Below are positions 1 through 5,352 of a stretch of 5,352 nucleotides of DNA, piece by piece; positions within the stretch are counted from its first letter, which is position 1; the number at the start of each line of letters is the position of its first letter. The DNA comes from Fidelibacterota bacterium (GTDB lineage: Bacteria; Fidelibacterota; Fidelibacteria; Fidelibacterales; Fidelibacteraceae): contig DAOVOB010000103.1 in assembly GCA_030629925.1 (NCBI GenBank), forward strand, positions 1 to 5,352. The letters are read 5' to 3'. Position numbers and translations under genes: made by a program. The notes below the pieces were generated by a model, which saw only the letters and a program-made list of their open reading frames with translations, was not told the DNA's origin and did not search any database.

Positions 1-44
1 CCTGACGGTCGTAGCTCGTAGAGCGTAGACTGTTCGAGATGACA
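1..44. repeat. Partial dispersed intergenic repeat, right-end-like, cut by window edge
   Basis: This stretch ends in TTCGAGATGACA (33-44), which closely resembles the right end of the larger element at 985-1201 (TCAAGATGACA). It also carries GAGCGTAGAC, which echoes the left-end GAGCGTAGTC of that element. A small perfect hairpin, GCTC-GTA-GAGC, lies at 14-24. No gene is visible. I read it as the end of a second copy of the same repeat family, with the rest outside the window. The match is short, so this is tentative. Confidence 0.4.
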
Positions 45-74
45 CAAGAAATAATTTATAATATTATTGGTTTA

Positions 75-95
75 CTGCTTACAGCCTACAGCTTA
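75..95 (-). repeat. Three-copy 7-bp imperfect tandem repeat at a gene end
   Basis: Read on the minus strand from 95 to 75 the sequence is TAAGCTG, TAGGCTG, TAAGCAG, followed by another TAA. The first TAA is the stop codon of the STAS-like gene. Because the unit is 7 bp and each copy begins with a stop triplet, the array places a stop in all three minus-strand reading frames. Heptamer arrays of this flavour occur between genes in several bacterial groups. Whether this is functional or slippage-derived cannot be told from one locus. Confidence 0.55.
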
Positions 96-467
96 CTTAA
101 ATTCACCCAGCCACTTCTCTGCTTTTTCCCTATCTGTAAAGATCTTAACATGATATTTATCCGAACCAAGTGTGTAATGTTGAAACATAACAAGAGTAAC
201 ATCATGTGGATCATTAGCCAGAATAGCATTATTGATCATTTCGAAGGCTTTATTCATACGAAAATTTGCTCGTACAATACTTTGCAGTACGATGGGTTCG
301 AAATTATAATCTGCATTACGGACATCAATGATCGCATTTAATTTTTGAGGTAATTCCTTATTATTATTCACATATTGCATATAATTAAGAATTTCCACTG
401 GTTCTATCATTCCTGAAAATACGGTATCAAAGATATTTTTTTCTGTGTCGAATGTGTATGTGATCAT
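93..467 (-). CDS. SpoIIAA/STAS-like small protein of unknown specific function
   Basis: The 124-residue product is soluble, with no signal peptide or membrane segment. The pattern fits small STAS/SpoIIAA-like proteins common in Bacteroidota. An N-terminal beta hairpin (about residues 1-19, ITYTFDTEKNIFDTVFSG) is followed by a helix (about 22-36), a core strand ending in IDVR (47-50), a long helix (about 57-80), another strand (about 88-96), and a closing FTDREKAEKWL segment (110-120). The KAEKWL ending is typical of the family. Relatives are often annotated only as STAS/SEC14 domain proteins, and no partner or ligand can be named. The ATG at 465-467 lies 18 nt downstream of the YccF gene. No strong Shine-Dalgarno sequence precedes it, so it may be translated by coupling or reinitiation from that gene. 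A heptamer repeat begins at its stop codon. Family call moderately sure; function unknown. Confidence 0.75.
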   Translation of the reverse strand: MITYTFDTEKNIFDTVFSGMIEPVEILNYMQYVNNNKELPQKLNAIIDVRNADYNFEPIVLQSIVRANFRMNKAFEMINNAILANDPHDVTLVMFQHYTLGSDKYHVKIFTDREKAEKWLGEFK

Positions 468-485
468 AAGTTAATGCTCATTTTT

Positions 486-860
486 TTACTTTTGCACTAT
501 CTCTTTGCCAAAGGGTGTTAGTGAAATTGAAGCTAACTTGAAATGTTGTTTGGCAAAAGGAATGCCAATAATGGTAATAGCTAGAAGAACACCAAAGAGC
601 AGGTGAGTAAGAGTAATCCAAATTCCACCAACGAAAAACCATATAATGTTCATAAGCAAAGAAATAAAACCGTTGGCTTTTTTGCTCTCTTTTATTGTCA
701 TATTAAACGGCATCAGCGTCATCATGCCAATTTTAAAGGTTTGAATACCAAAAGGAATTCCAACGATCGTAAGCATAAGAATGGCACTTGCAACAAAATA
801 TTCGACAGCCGTCAATAATCCCCCAAAGATCCACCAGACGATATTCCCTAACAATTTCAT
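486..860 (-). CDS. yccF: YccF / DUF307 family inner-membrane protein
   Basis: The 124-residue membrane protein is built from two similar halves. Each half has a GN/MNI(V/I)W start, a hydrophobic stretch with GG, the signature IxGIPF, then FK and a PF ending. Half one spans residues 4-53 (GIPF at 34-37, MPF near 50-52). Half two spans 69-118 (GIPF at 99-102, TPFG near 115-118). This duplicated layout is the hallmark of the YccF family, whose biochemical role is not established. Each half probably gives about two hydrophobic helices. The start at 858-860 is chosen because AGGAG sits 6 nt upstream of it. A longer reading from 965 adds 35 residues that are Phe/Leu-rich but lack a ribosome binding site and are absent from the usual family pattern. 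The protein is slightly shorter than the roughly 148-residue E. coli YccF. It is first in a leftward pair with the STAS-like gene. Confidence 0.88.
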   Translation of the reverse strand: MKLLGNIVWWIFGGLLTAVEYFVASAILMLTIVGIPFGIQTFKIGMMTLMPFNMTIKESKKANGFISLLMNIIWFFVGGIWITLTHLLFGVLLAITIIGIPFAKQHFKLASISLTPFGKEIVQK

Positions 861-862
861 GC

Positions 863-871
863 TTTCTCCTG
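863..871 (-). promoter_or_regulatory. Ribosome binding site deciding the yccF start
   Basis: On the minus strand the sequence before the ATG at 860-858 reads ACAGGAGAAAGC. The AGGAG core sits 6 nt from the start codon. This is the best Shine-Dalgarno match near any in-frame start of this gene and rules in favour of the 124-residue form. Confidence 0.7.
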
Positions 872-893
872 TTCTATTATTTTTCAATATAAA

Positions 894-922
894 AATATAC
901 AAAAAGATTTGATATGTGAAAA
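894..922 (-). promoter_or_regulatory. Possible leftward promoter for the yccF-STAS pair
   Basis: On the minus strand TTTTCA (922-917) and TATATT (899-894) are separated by 17 nt. This resembles a sigma-70 -35/-10 pair and would start transcription about 25 nt before the yccF start codon. The region is very AT-rich, so chance matches are likely. I see no clear Bacteroidota-type TAnnTTTG element either. Treat as a candidate only. Confidence 0.2.
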
Positions 923-984
923 GCAAAAATACGAGTTGAAGGTCAAATAGAAAAAGTACGTGCATGGAAAAAAATTAAGAAACG

Positions 985-1201
985 AATTGTCATGCTGAGC
1001 GTAGTCGAAGCATCTATTCATATCACAGAACACCTAATCATGAATAGATCTTTCCCGACCTTCGCTCTTTCGAGCTTACATCTACGCTACCAACTTCGGC
1101 AAGCCTTCGCTGGTCAAGAAAGCTTCGATGCACAGGTCGGTGGACAGGCGACTTCGTTTACTCTCCGAAGTCTTGACGAAGGAGAGCTCAAGATGACAGT
1201 T
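985..1201. mobile_element. MITE-like dispersed repeat with terminal inverted repeats
   Basis: The left end, AATTGTCATGCTGAGC (985-1000), is matched on the opposite strand by the right end at 1186-1201, whose complement reads AACTGTCATCTTGAGC; 13 of 16 positions agree. Inside there are more inverted pairs: ATCTATTCAT (1012-1021) with ATGAATAGAT (1040-1049), CCGACC (1055-1060) with GGTCGG (1135-1140), and CTCTCC (1161-1166) with GGAGAG (1181-1186). The body is dense in CTTCG/CGAAG words. The TGTCATGCTGAGCG...GTCGAAG end is a well-known style of intergenic repeat in Bacteroidota-type genomes. No transposase is present, so it would be non-autonomous, moved in trans or long fixed. No target-site duplication could be recognised. 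An 88-codon reading frame across it (992-1258) is not a gene. Confidence 0.7.
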
Positions 1202-1287
1202 TTTTCTTTTGTTAATATTAAAGAATTTTCCGAGCTTAACATTCTAGTTTTTTATTAAATACTGACGATATCTATACTCATTTTTAA

Positions 1288-1316
1288 TTTACATTTCAAG
1301 TGAAATTGTATTATCT
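1288..1316 (+). promoter_or_regulatory. Possible promoter for the pyrD-pyrK fusion gene
   Basis: TTTACA (1288-1293) is a fair -35-like hexamer. A -10-like TTATCT follows at 1311-1316 after 17 nt, or TATTAT at 1309-1314 after 15 nt. Two palindromes overlap this stretch (1293-1306 and 1310-1332), so a regulator could act here. The region is AT-rich and the call is weak. Confidence 0.25.
1293..1306. promoter_or_regulatory. Operator-like palindrome ATTTCA-AG-TGAAAT
   Basis: This is a perfect 6-bp inverted repeat with a 2-nt centre. It lies between the candidate -35 and -10 hexamers of the downstream gene, a place where a dimeric repressor would block transcription. No specific regulator can be named from this sequence. 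Confidence 0.3.
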
Positions 1317-1332
1317 TAAAAGCTAAGATAAT
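1310..1332 (+). promoter_or_regulatory. Leader hairpin just before the pyrD-pyrK ribosome binding site
   Basis: ATTATCTTA (1310-1318) pairs perfectly with TAAGATAAT (1324-1332) around a 5-nt loop. The stem is AT-rich and ends 5 nt before the AAGGA ribosome binding site (1338-1342). It has no run of T after it, so it is not an intrinsic terminator. It could be an operator in DNA or a weak translational control hairpin in RNA; it may also overlap the -10 region. Confidence 0.35.
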
Positions 1333-1346
1333 GTAATAAGGACGCT

Positions 1347-3068
1347 ATGAAAACAGCTAATGAGATACGTGAATTCCTGCTTGACAGCAGATTGAAATTT
1401 GCAACAGTTTCCGGGGTTTGGACCACAAAGCCAAATTTGATCCGTAAAGTCGACAAGAATGTAAGGGAAATTGATATTATTACGACAAAAAGCTACCAAG
1501 TTCGTCCCAATTCGGGCAATCGGGAGCCTATTGTGGCTGAAGTTAGTGTCGGTTCTTATGTTAATGCTGTCGGATTACGCAATCCCGGTATGAAAAAAGG
1601 CTATGAAGAGCTCAAAGCTCTCCGCGATGAAAAACCGCTCAGAACTATCTTGAATATTTCCATATCGGGAAATTCACCTGAGGATTTTATTAAATTGGTA
1701 AATAAATTTGAAGATATTGCCGATATGATCGAGTTGAATTTTTCCTGTCCTCACGCAAAACCGGGTTACGGAGCATCTATTGGCGTAAGTCCTGAACTGG
1801 TTAAAGAATATATGGAAGCGATCAGACCGGTCACAAATGTCGCACTTTTCCCCAAACTTACTCCTAATGTTGAAAATATTGGTGAGATCGCACGTGTAGC
1901 GGTTGATGCCGGCGCGGACGGCCTCGTCGCGATCAATACCGTAGGTCCAGAAACTTATCGGGACCCTACAAGTGACGAACCGGTTCTGTATAATCCCAAA
2001 GGACATGCGGGAGGCCGTAGCGGCGAACACGTTTTTGATGTAGCTGTCCAAAAAATTAAAGAAATACGAGAAGCAGTCGGTCCCAATATTCCAATTATTG
2101 GAATGGGCGGTGTTAGCCGCGGATCGCAGGTCCGTGCGATGCAGCGCGCCGGCGCCAATGCGGTAGGTATCGGCTCCGCCGTAGCCCGCATTAAAGAAGA
2201 AAAATATCAGGATTACTTTGAAGCACTTCGTTTTGATACAGAGAATCAAACTGATTCTGCAGCATCATATCTTTCGGTCAAACGACTTGCAATGTATAAA
2301 GCATATACGATCAAAAAGATCAATAAACTCAGTGATACTCTATGGGATATAGAACTTGAAGGTGATCCGGTGCTCTTTAAGGTGAGCCAGTATGCCTTTA
2401 TATGGATTCCCGGCGTTGGTGAGAAACCTTTTGGAATTGTATCATCTTCCCCTTTAAGGTTTTTTATTCGCAAACGCCTGGATGAGGTAAAAAATAAAAA
2501 GGGAAAATTTACACATGCCTTGTTTAATATGAAAGAAGGCGAAACACTTTATGTGCGTGGTCCCTATGGAAAATTGATTCCGGAAAACATGATGTCTCAT
2601 GCCATTATTCTCAGTGGAGGTACAGGCTTGGCTTTAGTACCAAAATTAGCTGAAAGTCTAGCCTCGGTTGGACGAATAGTGAATGTATATCATGGTGTGA
2701 CCGATAGAAAAGAAGTTTGCTATCAAGAACTTATTGAGCCTTATGTTAAAATGAATGTAGTTGAAGATGCGGGTAAACCGGGACGAGTTCTTGATATGAT
2801 GGCAGATAGATTAAATGAGATCGAAACTAATAATTGTACAGTTTATACAATAGGTCCGGATATCTTGATGAAAAAGGCACTTGAGTTGGCCGCTGAAAAA
2901 GGGTGTGCACCCGAGTATTGTTATGCTTCATTGGAAACCAACAATATGTGCGGTATCGGTATGTGTGGTGAATGTGAATGCGGCGGTGTTCTAAGTTGCA
3001 AAAGCGGTACATTTTACAATTTACCATTCCTGAAAGAACATTACTTTAAAGATCAAGAAAATAACTAA
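1347..3068 (+). CDS. pyrD: Fused dihydroorotate dehydrogenase: PyrD-like catalytic + PyrK-like electron-transfer domain
   Basis: The 573-residue cytoplasmic flavoenzyme probably oxidises dihydroorotate to orotate, the fourth step of UMP synthesis, passing electrons to NAD+. Residues 1 to about 295 are a class 1 FMN barrel: TKS with Lys48, NFSCPH with the expected catalytic Cys134, PKLTPNV with Lys170, INT at 196-198, GGRSG at 222-226, and FMN-phosphate loops IGMGG (251-255) and GIGSAV (274-279). Residues from about 318 form a ferredoxin-reductase-like module: FAD region KPFGI (360-364) and RGPYG (404-408), NAD-binding SGGTG (423-427), and a [2Fe-2S] motif with Cys535, Cys540, Cys543 and Cys551 (x4, x2, x7 spacing). 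PyrD and PyrK are usually separate subunits of about 300 and 250 residues, so this is a fusion with a short linker (about 296-318). The usual FAD-site RPxS is replaced by KPFG. NFSCPH also occurs in PreA dihydropyrimidine dehydrogenases, but the PreA ferredoxin tail is missing. The start follows AAGGA by 4 nt. Confidence 0.85.
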   Translation: MKTANEIREFLLDSRLKFATVSGVWTTKPNLIRKVDKNVREIDIITTKSYQVRPNSGNREPIVAEVSVGSYVNAVGLRNPGMKKGYEELKALRDEKPLRTILNISISGNSPEDFIKLVNKFEDIADMIELNFSCPHAKPGYGASIGVSPELVKEYMEAIRPVTNVALFPKLTPNVENIGEIARVAVDAGADGLVAINTVGPETYRDPTSDEPVLYNPKGHAGGRSGEHVFDVAVQKIKEIREAVGPNIPIIGMGGVSRGSQVRAMQRAGANAVGIGSAVARIKEEKYQDYFEALRFDTENQTDSAASYLSVKRLAMYKAYTIKKINKLSDTLWDIELEGDPVLFKVSQYAFIWIPGVGEKPFGIVSSSPLRFFIRKRLDEVKNKKGKFTHALFNMKEGETLYVRGPYGKLIPENMMSHAIILSGGTGLALVPKLAESLASVGRIVNVYHGVTDRKEVCYQELIEPYVKMNVVEDAGKPGRVLDMMADRLNEIETNNCTVYTIGPDILMKKALELAAEKGCAPEYCYASLETNNMCGIGMCGECECGGVLSCKSGTFYNLPFLKEHYFKDQENN

Positions 3069-3074
3069 ATAAAA

Positions 3075-3079
3075 AAAGG
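3075..3079 (+). promoter_or_regulatory. Ribosome binding site of the S9 peptidase lipoprotein
   Basis: AAAGG lies 6 nt before the ATG at 3086, inside the 17-nt gap after the pyrD-pyrK stop codon. It supports this start, which is also the one that gives a proper lipoprotein signal peptide. No terminator or promoter fits in the gap, so the two genes are probably on one transcript. Confidence 0.5.
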
Positions 3080-3085
3080 CATTTC

Positions 3086-5352
3086 ATGTTAAAACGACTC
3101 ACAGCAATGAGTATGCTCTTATTACTCCTTTTTTCTTGCGGAAAAAAAGAAGAAACAACAGAAGCAATTAAAATTGCCGAAGCCCAAGAAGAACAAACAG
3201 CTGCGGTTTCTGAAGAAAAACGCGCATTGACACCTGATGATTATGCTCAATGGCAGCGTCTTGCTAACTATATCTTCTCCCGGAACGGGAAGTGGGTACA
3301 ATATTCCGCTGAACCCAATCGAGGGGATATACTCTTGAGCCTGCACGAAGTGGAAACAGGTAAAAAACAGGATTTTGAACGTGCGGTAAAGGCTTCATTT
3401 TCACCCGATAGTGACTTCCTTCTTTTTAAACGGATTCCACGCTTCGAAGTGGAGCGAAAAGCTAAAATAGATAAAGTTAAAAAAGCTAAAATGCCTAAGG
3501 ATTCTCTATGCGTTTATCTTTTCTCTGAAGATACACTACTTACCATCCCGCGTGTAAAATCCTATGGTATGAGTAAGGAAGGCTCACCCTGGATCACAAT
3601 TTTACATGAAAAACCTCTTCCACCTGTAAAAGATACTTCAACAGTTAAAGATACCTTATTGACGGATTCACTTGCAGTAGCTGATTCGACAATGATCGAT
3701 ACAACAGTTATTGATACCTCAATTGTGGATACTTCAAAAAAGAAAATTGAAGTAACAGAAGAAAAGAAAGAGAAGAAAGCTAAGAAAAAGAAAGTTCGCG
3801 AAGAAGGTACACCTTTGTGGGTTTGGAATCCTGTAACGCAAGATACCGTTATCATGGAATATGTTTCTTCCTATACCATGAGCAAAGATGGTGATCGTAT
3901 TCTTGCCGTGACAAAAATGAAGAAAGATTCTGTGCGACTTTCTATTATTAATGCAAATACCGGCACGGTAAAGACTATTCTTGAAACATATGGTAAAGCT
4001 AAAACTTTCCGCTTCGATGAAGCCGGTAAGCAATTAGCTTTCCTTTTCTCGGATGATACGAGCAAAGTAAAGATCTATGATCTCTACTATTGGAAAATCG
4101 GGCGAGCAAAGGCAAAATGTTATATTAATGAAGATGCGGACGGTATCCCCGAAGGATGGGGCGTCAGCTCGATTCGCACAGCGAAATTCTCTAAAGATGG
4201 TAAGCGTCTATTCTTCGGAACAGCTCCACTGCCTGTAGAAGAACCTAAAGATACATTGTTAAAAACTGAAAAAGCTAGATTTGACCTTTGGTCATGGACG
4301 GATCCTTTACTGCAAACTCAGCAGAAAAAGGAAATTGGTCGTGAAAAGAAACGTAATTATCAGTGCATGGTCAATGTAGGCAGTAAAAAAGTTATTCAAC
4401 TGGCCAGTCTTGACGTGCCGATGATCAAAATGAGTACTGAAGGTACTGAAGATATTGCACTTGGTGAAACTGGTCGTCCATACCGCCAGTTGATCTCATG
4501 GGAATCCATTGACTATTACGATTATTATTTGGTAGATGTCAATACCGGTGAAAAAGAACTGGTTCTTGAAAAGAAAAGTTTTAAACCGCAATTATCACCG
4601 GAACAAAAATACTTACTTTACTATGATCATGTCGATTCAAATTGGTTTGCTTTAGATGTAGAAACCCGTGTTATCAGGAATTTAACCCAAGGACTGGATG
4701 TAAAGTTTTATAATGTAGATGATGACCATACTTCTGCGCCGAATCCTTACGGATTTGCCGCATGGGGGATGGGTGATCATTATGCTTATATCTACGATAA
4801 ATATGATATTTGGAAATTCGATCTTAGCGGTATAAAAGAACCCTTGAATGTAACGGCCGGCGAGGGAAGAAAAGATAAAGATATTTATCGCTATGTTAAA
4901 TTAACAGCTGATCTGGATTATGTACCTGTAAATCCTATCATTCTTACGATCTTCAATGAAAAAAGTAAGAAATCGGGTTATGCAACGGTCAATATGTATG
5001 AAGGCGGTGTTCCTGAAAAACTGGTTTACTCCGATCATCAATATTCCAAACTGAAAAAAGCTAAATGCGCCGATATCATTTCCTGGCGTAAAGGTACTTA
5101 CCGCGAGTATTCCGATCTTTATATCTCGGATCTAAAACTTGAAAATATTCAAAAGATCTCTGCTCTTAATTTGCAACAATCACAATTCCGTTGGGCTTCT
5201 GTTGAACTTGTAGAATGGAAGAATTCAGATGGTGTGGAATTGCAGGGAATGTTATATACACCGGATGATCTGGATAAGACGAAAAAGCATCCAATGATCA
5301 TTTATTATTACGAAAAATATTCAAAATATCTGCATCAGTATTTTATTCCAAC
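3086..5352 (+). CDS. S9 (prolyl oligopeptidase) family peptidase, lipoprotein, 3' end beyond window
   Basis: The frame is open for 755 codons from 3086 to the window end with no stop. The N-terminus is a lipoprotein signal: a short basic start, a leucine stretch, then LFSC with Cys18 as the likely lipidated residue, so the protein should be anchored in a membrane and face outward. Residues about 50-700 look like the beta-propeller of S9 peptidases, with repeated strand patterns such as FSPDSDFLLF (105-114), MSKDGDRILAV (265-275), FSKDGKRLFFG (368-378) and LSPEQKYLLYY (503-513). The junction to the alpha/beta-hydrolase domain is plain: VELVEWKNSDGVELQGMLYTP (706-726), then HPMIIYYYEKYS (735-746). 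This matches large Bacteroidota S9 peptidases of roughly 900 residues or more. The catalytic Ser, Asp and His would lie beyond the edge, so activity cannot be confirmed. A low-complexity insert lies at 181-240. It probably cleaves peptides; the substrate is unknown. Confidence 0.88.
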   Translation, partial: MLKRLTAMSMLLLLLFSCGKKEETTEAIKIAEAQEEQTAAVSEEKRALTPDDYAQWQRLANYIFSRNGKWVQYSAEPNRGDILLSLHEVETGKKQDFERAVKASFSPDSDFLLFKRIPRFEVERKAKIDKVKKAKMPKDSLCVYLFSEDTLLTIPRVKSYGMSKEGSPWITILHEKPLPPVKDTSTVKDTLLTDSLAVADSTMIDTTVIDTSIVDTSKKKIEVTEEKKEKKAKKKKVREEGTPLWVWNPVTQDTVIMEYVSSYTMSKDGDRILAVTKMKKDSVRLSIINANTGTVKTILETYGKAKTFRFDEAGKQLAFLFSDDTSKVKIYDLYYWKIGRAKAKCYINEDADGIPEGWGVSSIRTAKFSKDGKRLFFGTAPLPVEEPKDTLLKTEKARFDLWSWTDPLLQTQQKKEIGREKKRNYQCMVNVGSKKVIQLASLDVPMIKMSTEGTEDIALGETGRPYRQLISWESIDYYDYYLVDVNTGEKELVLEKKSFKPQLSPEQKYLLYYDHVDSNWFALDVETRVIRNLTQGLDVKFYNVDDDHTSAPNPYGFAAWGMGDHYAYIYDKYDIWKFDLSGIKEPLNVTAGEGRKDKDIYRYVKLTADLDYVPVNPIILTIFNEKSKKSGYATVNMYEGGVPEKLVYSDHQYSKLKKAKCADIISWRKGTYREYSDLYISDLKLENIQKISALNLQQSQFRWASVELVEWKNSDGVELQGMLYTPDDLDKTKKHPMIIYYYEKYSKYLHQYFIP
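3626..3805 (+). repeat. Asp-Thr/Ser and Lys/Glu low-complexity linker within the S9 peptidase gene
   Basis: Residues 181-217 carry a degenerate repeated unit of the form (V/I)xDT(S/T), seen in KDTS, KDTL, IDTT, IDTS and VDTS, encoded by recurring GATAC(T/A/C) words. Residues 218-240 are then dominated by lysine and glutamate. The segment interrupts the propeller between a strand ending near 173 and TPLWVWNP (242-249). It looks like a disordered, charged surface loop that expanded by local duplication. The frame is kept throughout. Confidence 0.65.

Larger units (their letters stand above)
861..1346. other. Gene-free divergent region between yccF and the pyrD-pyrK fusion
   Basis: This 486-nt stretch separates leftward and rightward genes. 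It contains a candidate leftward promoter (894-922), the MITE-like element (985-1201), and the rightward leader with two palindromes (1288-1342). Positions 1202-1287 are AT-rich with nothing recognisable. I see no coding potential, tRNA or riboswitch. The only frames across it are driven by the repeat or are extensions of yccF without a ribosome binding site. Confidence 0.6.

Noticed and set aside
39..341. A 100-codon plus-strand frame opposite the STAS-like gene
   Set aside because: It is antisense to a gene with a coherent family pattern, and it has no ribosome binding site or recognisable domain.
861..965. N-terminal extension of YccF by 35 residues
   Set aside because: The start at 965 has no Shine-Dalgarno sequence, while AGGAG sits at the right distance from the ATG at 858-860, where the family's conserved sequence begins.
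1161..1210. Possible intrinsic terminator formed by CTCTCC/GGAGAG with a downstream T run
   Set aside because: The 6-bp stem has a 14-nt loop, and the T run (about 1200-1206) is separated from it by 13 nt or more. No plus-strand gene ends before it. It is better explained as part of the repeat element.
992..1258. An 88-codon plus-strand reading frame
   Set aside because: It begins inside the left inverted repeat and runs across the whole repeat element. It lacks a ribosome binding site, and its product has no recognisable family. Frames of this sort are commonly mis-annotated over this repeat type.
1674..2249. A long 191-codon minus-strand frame inside the fusion gene
   Set aside because: It is antisense to the conserved FMN barrel, has no family features, and its composition follows the codon structure of the real gene.
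3142..3148. A7 run just after the lipobox cysteine codon as a phase-variation slippage site
   Set aside because: The run is short, A-rich tracts are common in this AT-rich gene, and the reading frame is intact. Nothing indicates length variation.

Overview
This AT-rich window (except for one GC-rich patch) has the style of a bacterium of the Bacteroidota / FCB group. The strongest clue is a large lipoprotein of the S9 (prolyl oligopeptidase) family whose sequence style matches Bacteroidota relatives. A dispersed intergenic repeat beginning TGTCATGCTGAGCG, of a kind common in those genomes, points the same way. The assignment is inference from gene style, not a phylogeny.

Layout. Positions 1-44 look like the end of a dispersed repeat cut by the window edge. 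Two small minus-strand genes follow, each encoding 124 residues. The upstream one (858-860 down to 486) is a YccF/DUF307 membrane protein. The downstream one (467 to 93) is a soluble SpoIIAA/STAS-like protein. They are 18 nt apart and probably co-transcribed leftward. A short heptamer tandem repeat begins exactly at the stop codon of the second gene.

A gene-free stretch of about 486 nt (861-1346) separates this pair from rightward genes. It holds a possible leftward promoter, a roughly 217-nt MITE-like inverted-repeat element (985-1201), and a leader with two small palindromes before the next gene.

The rightward pair starts with a 573-residue fusion of a class 1 dihydroorotate dehydrogenase catalytic domain (PyrD-like) to a PyrK-like FAD/NAD/[2Fe-2S] electron-transfer domain (1347-3068). 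In many bacteria these are two proteins that form a complex. After 17 nt comes the start of the S9 peptidase lipoprotein (3086 to the window end). It is open for 755 codons and cut by the edge just as the catalytic alpha/beta-hydrolase domain begins.

The fusion enzyme would serve pyrimidine synthesis in the cytoplasm; the lipoprotein would act on peptides outside the inner membrane. They have no obvious common pathway, so their pairing probably reflects gene packing. I see no CRISPR array, tRNA, rRNA, phage gene or transposase gene. Nothing here clearly amounts to an undescribed system. The most unusual items are the PyrD-PyrK fusion with a divergent FAD motif, the non-autonomous repeat, and the low-complexity linker in the peptidase.
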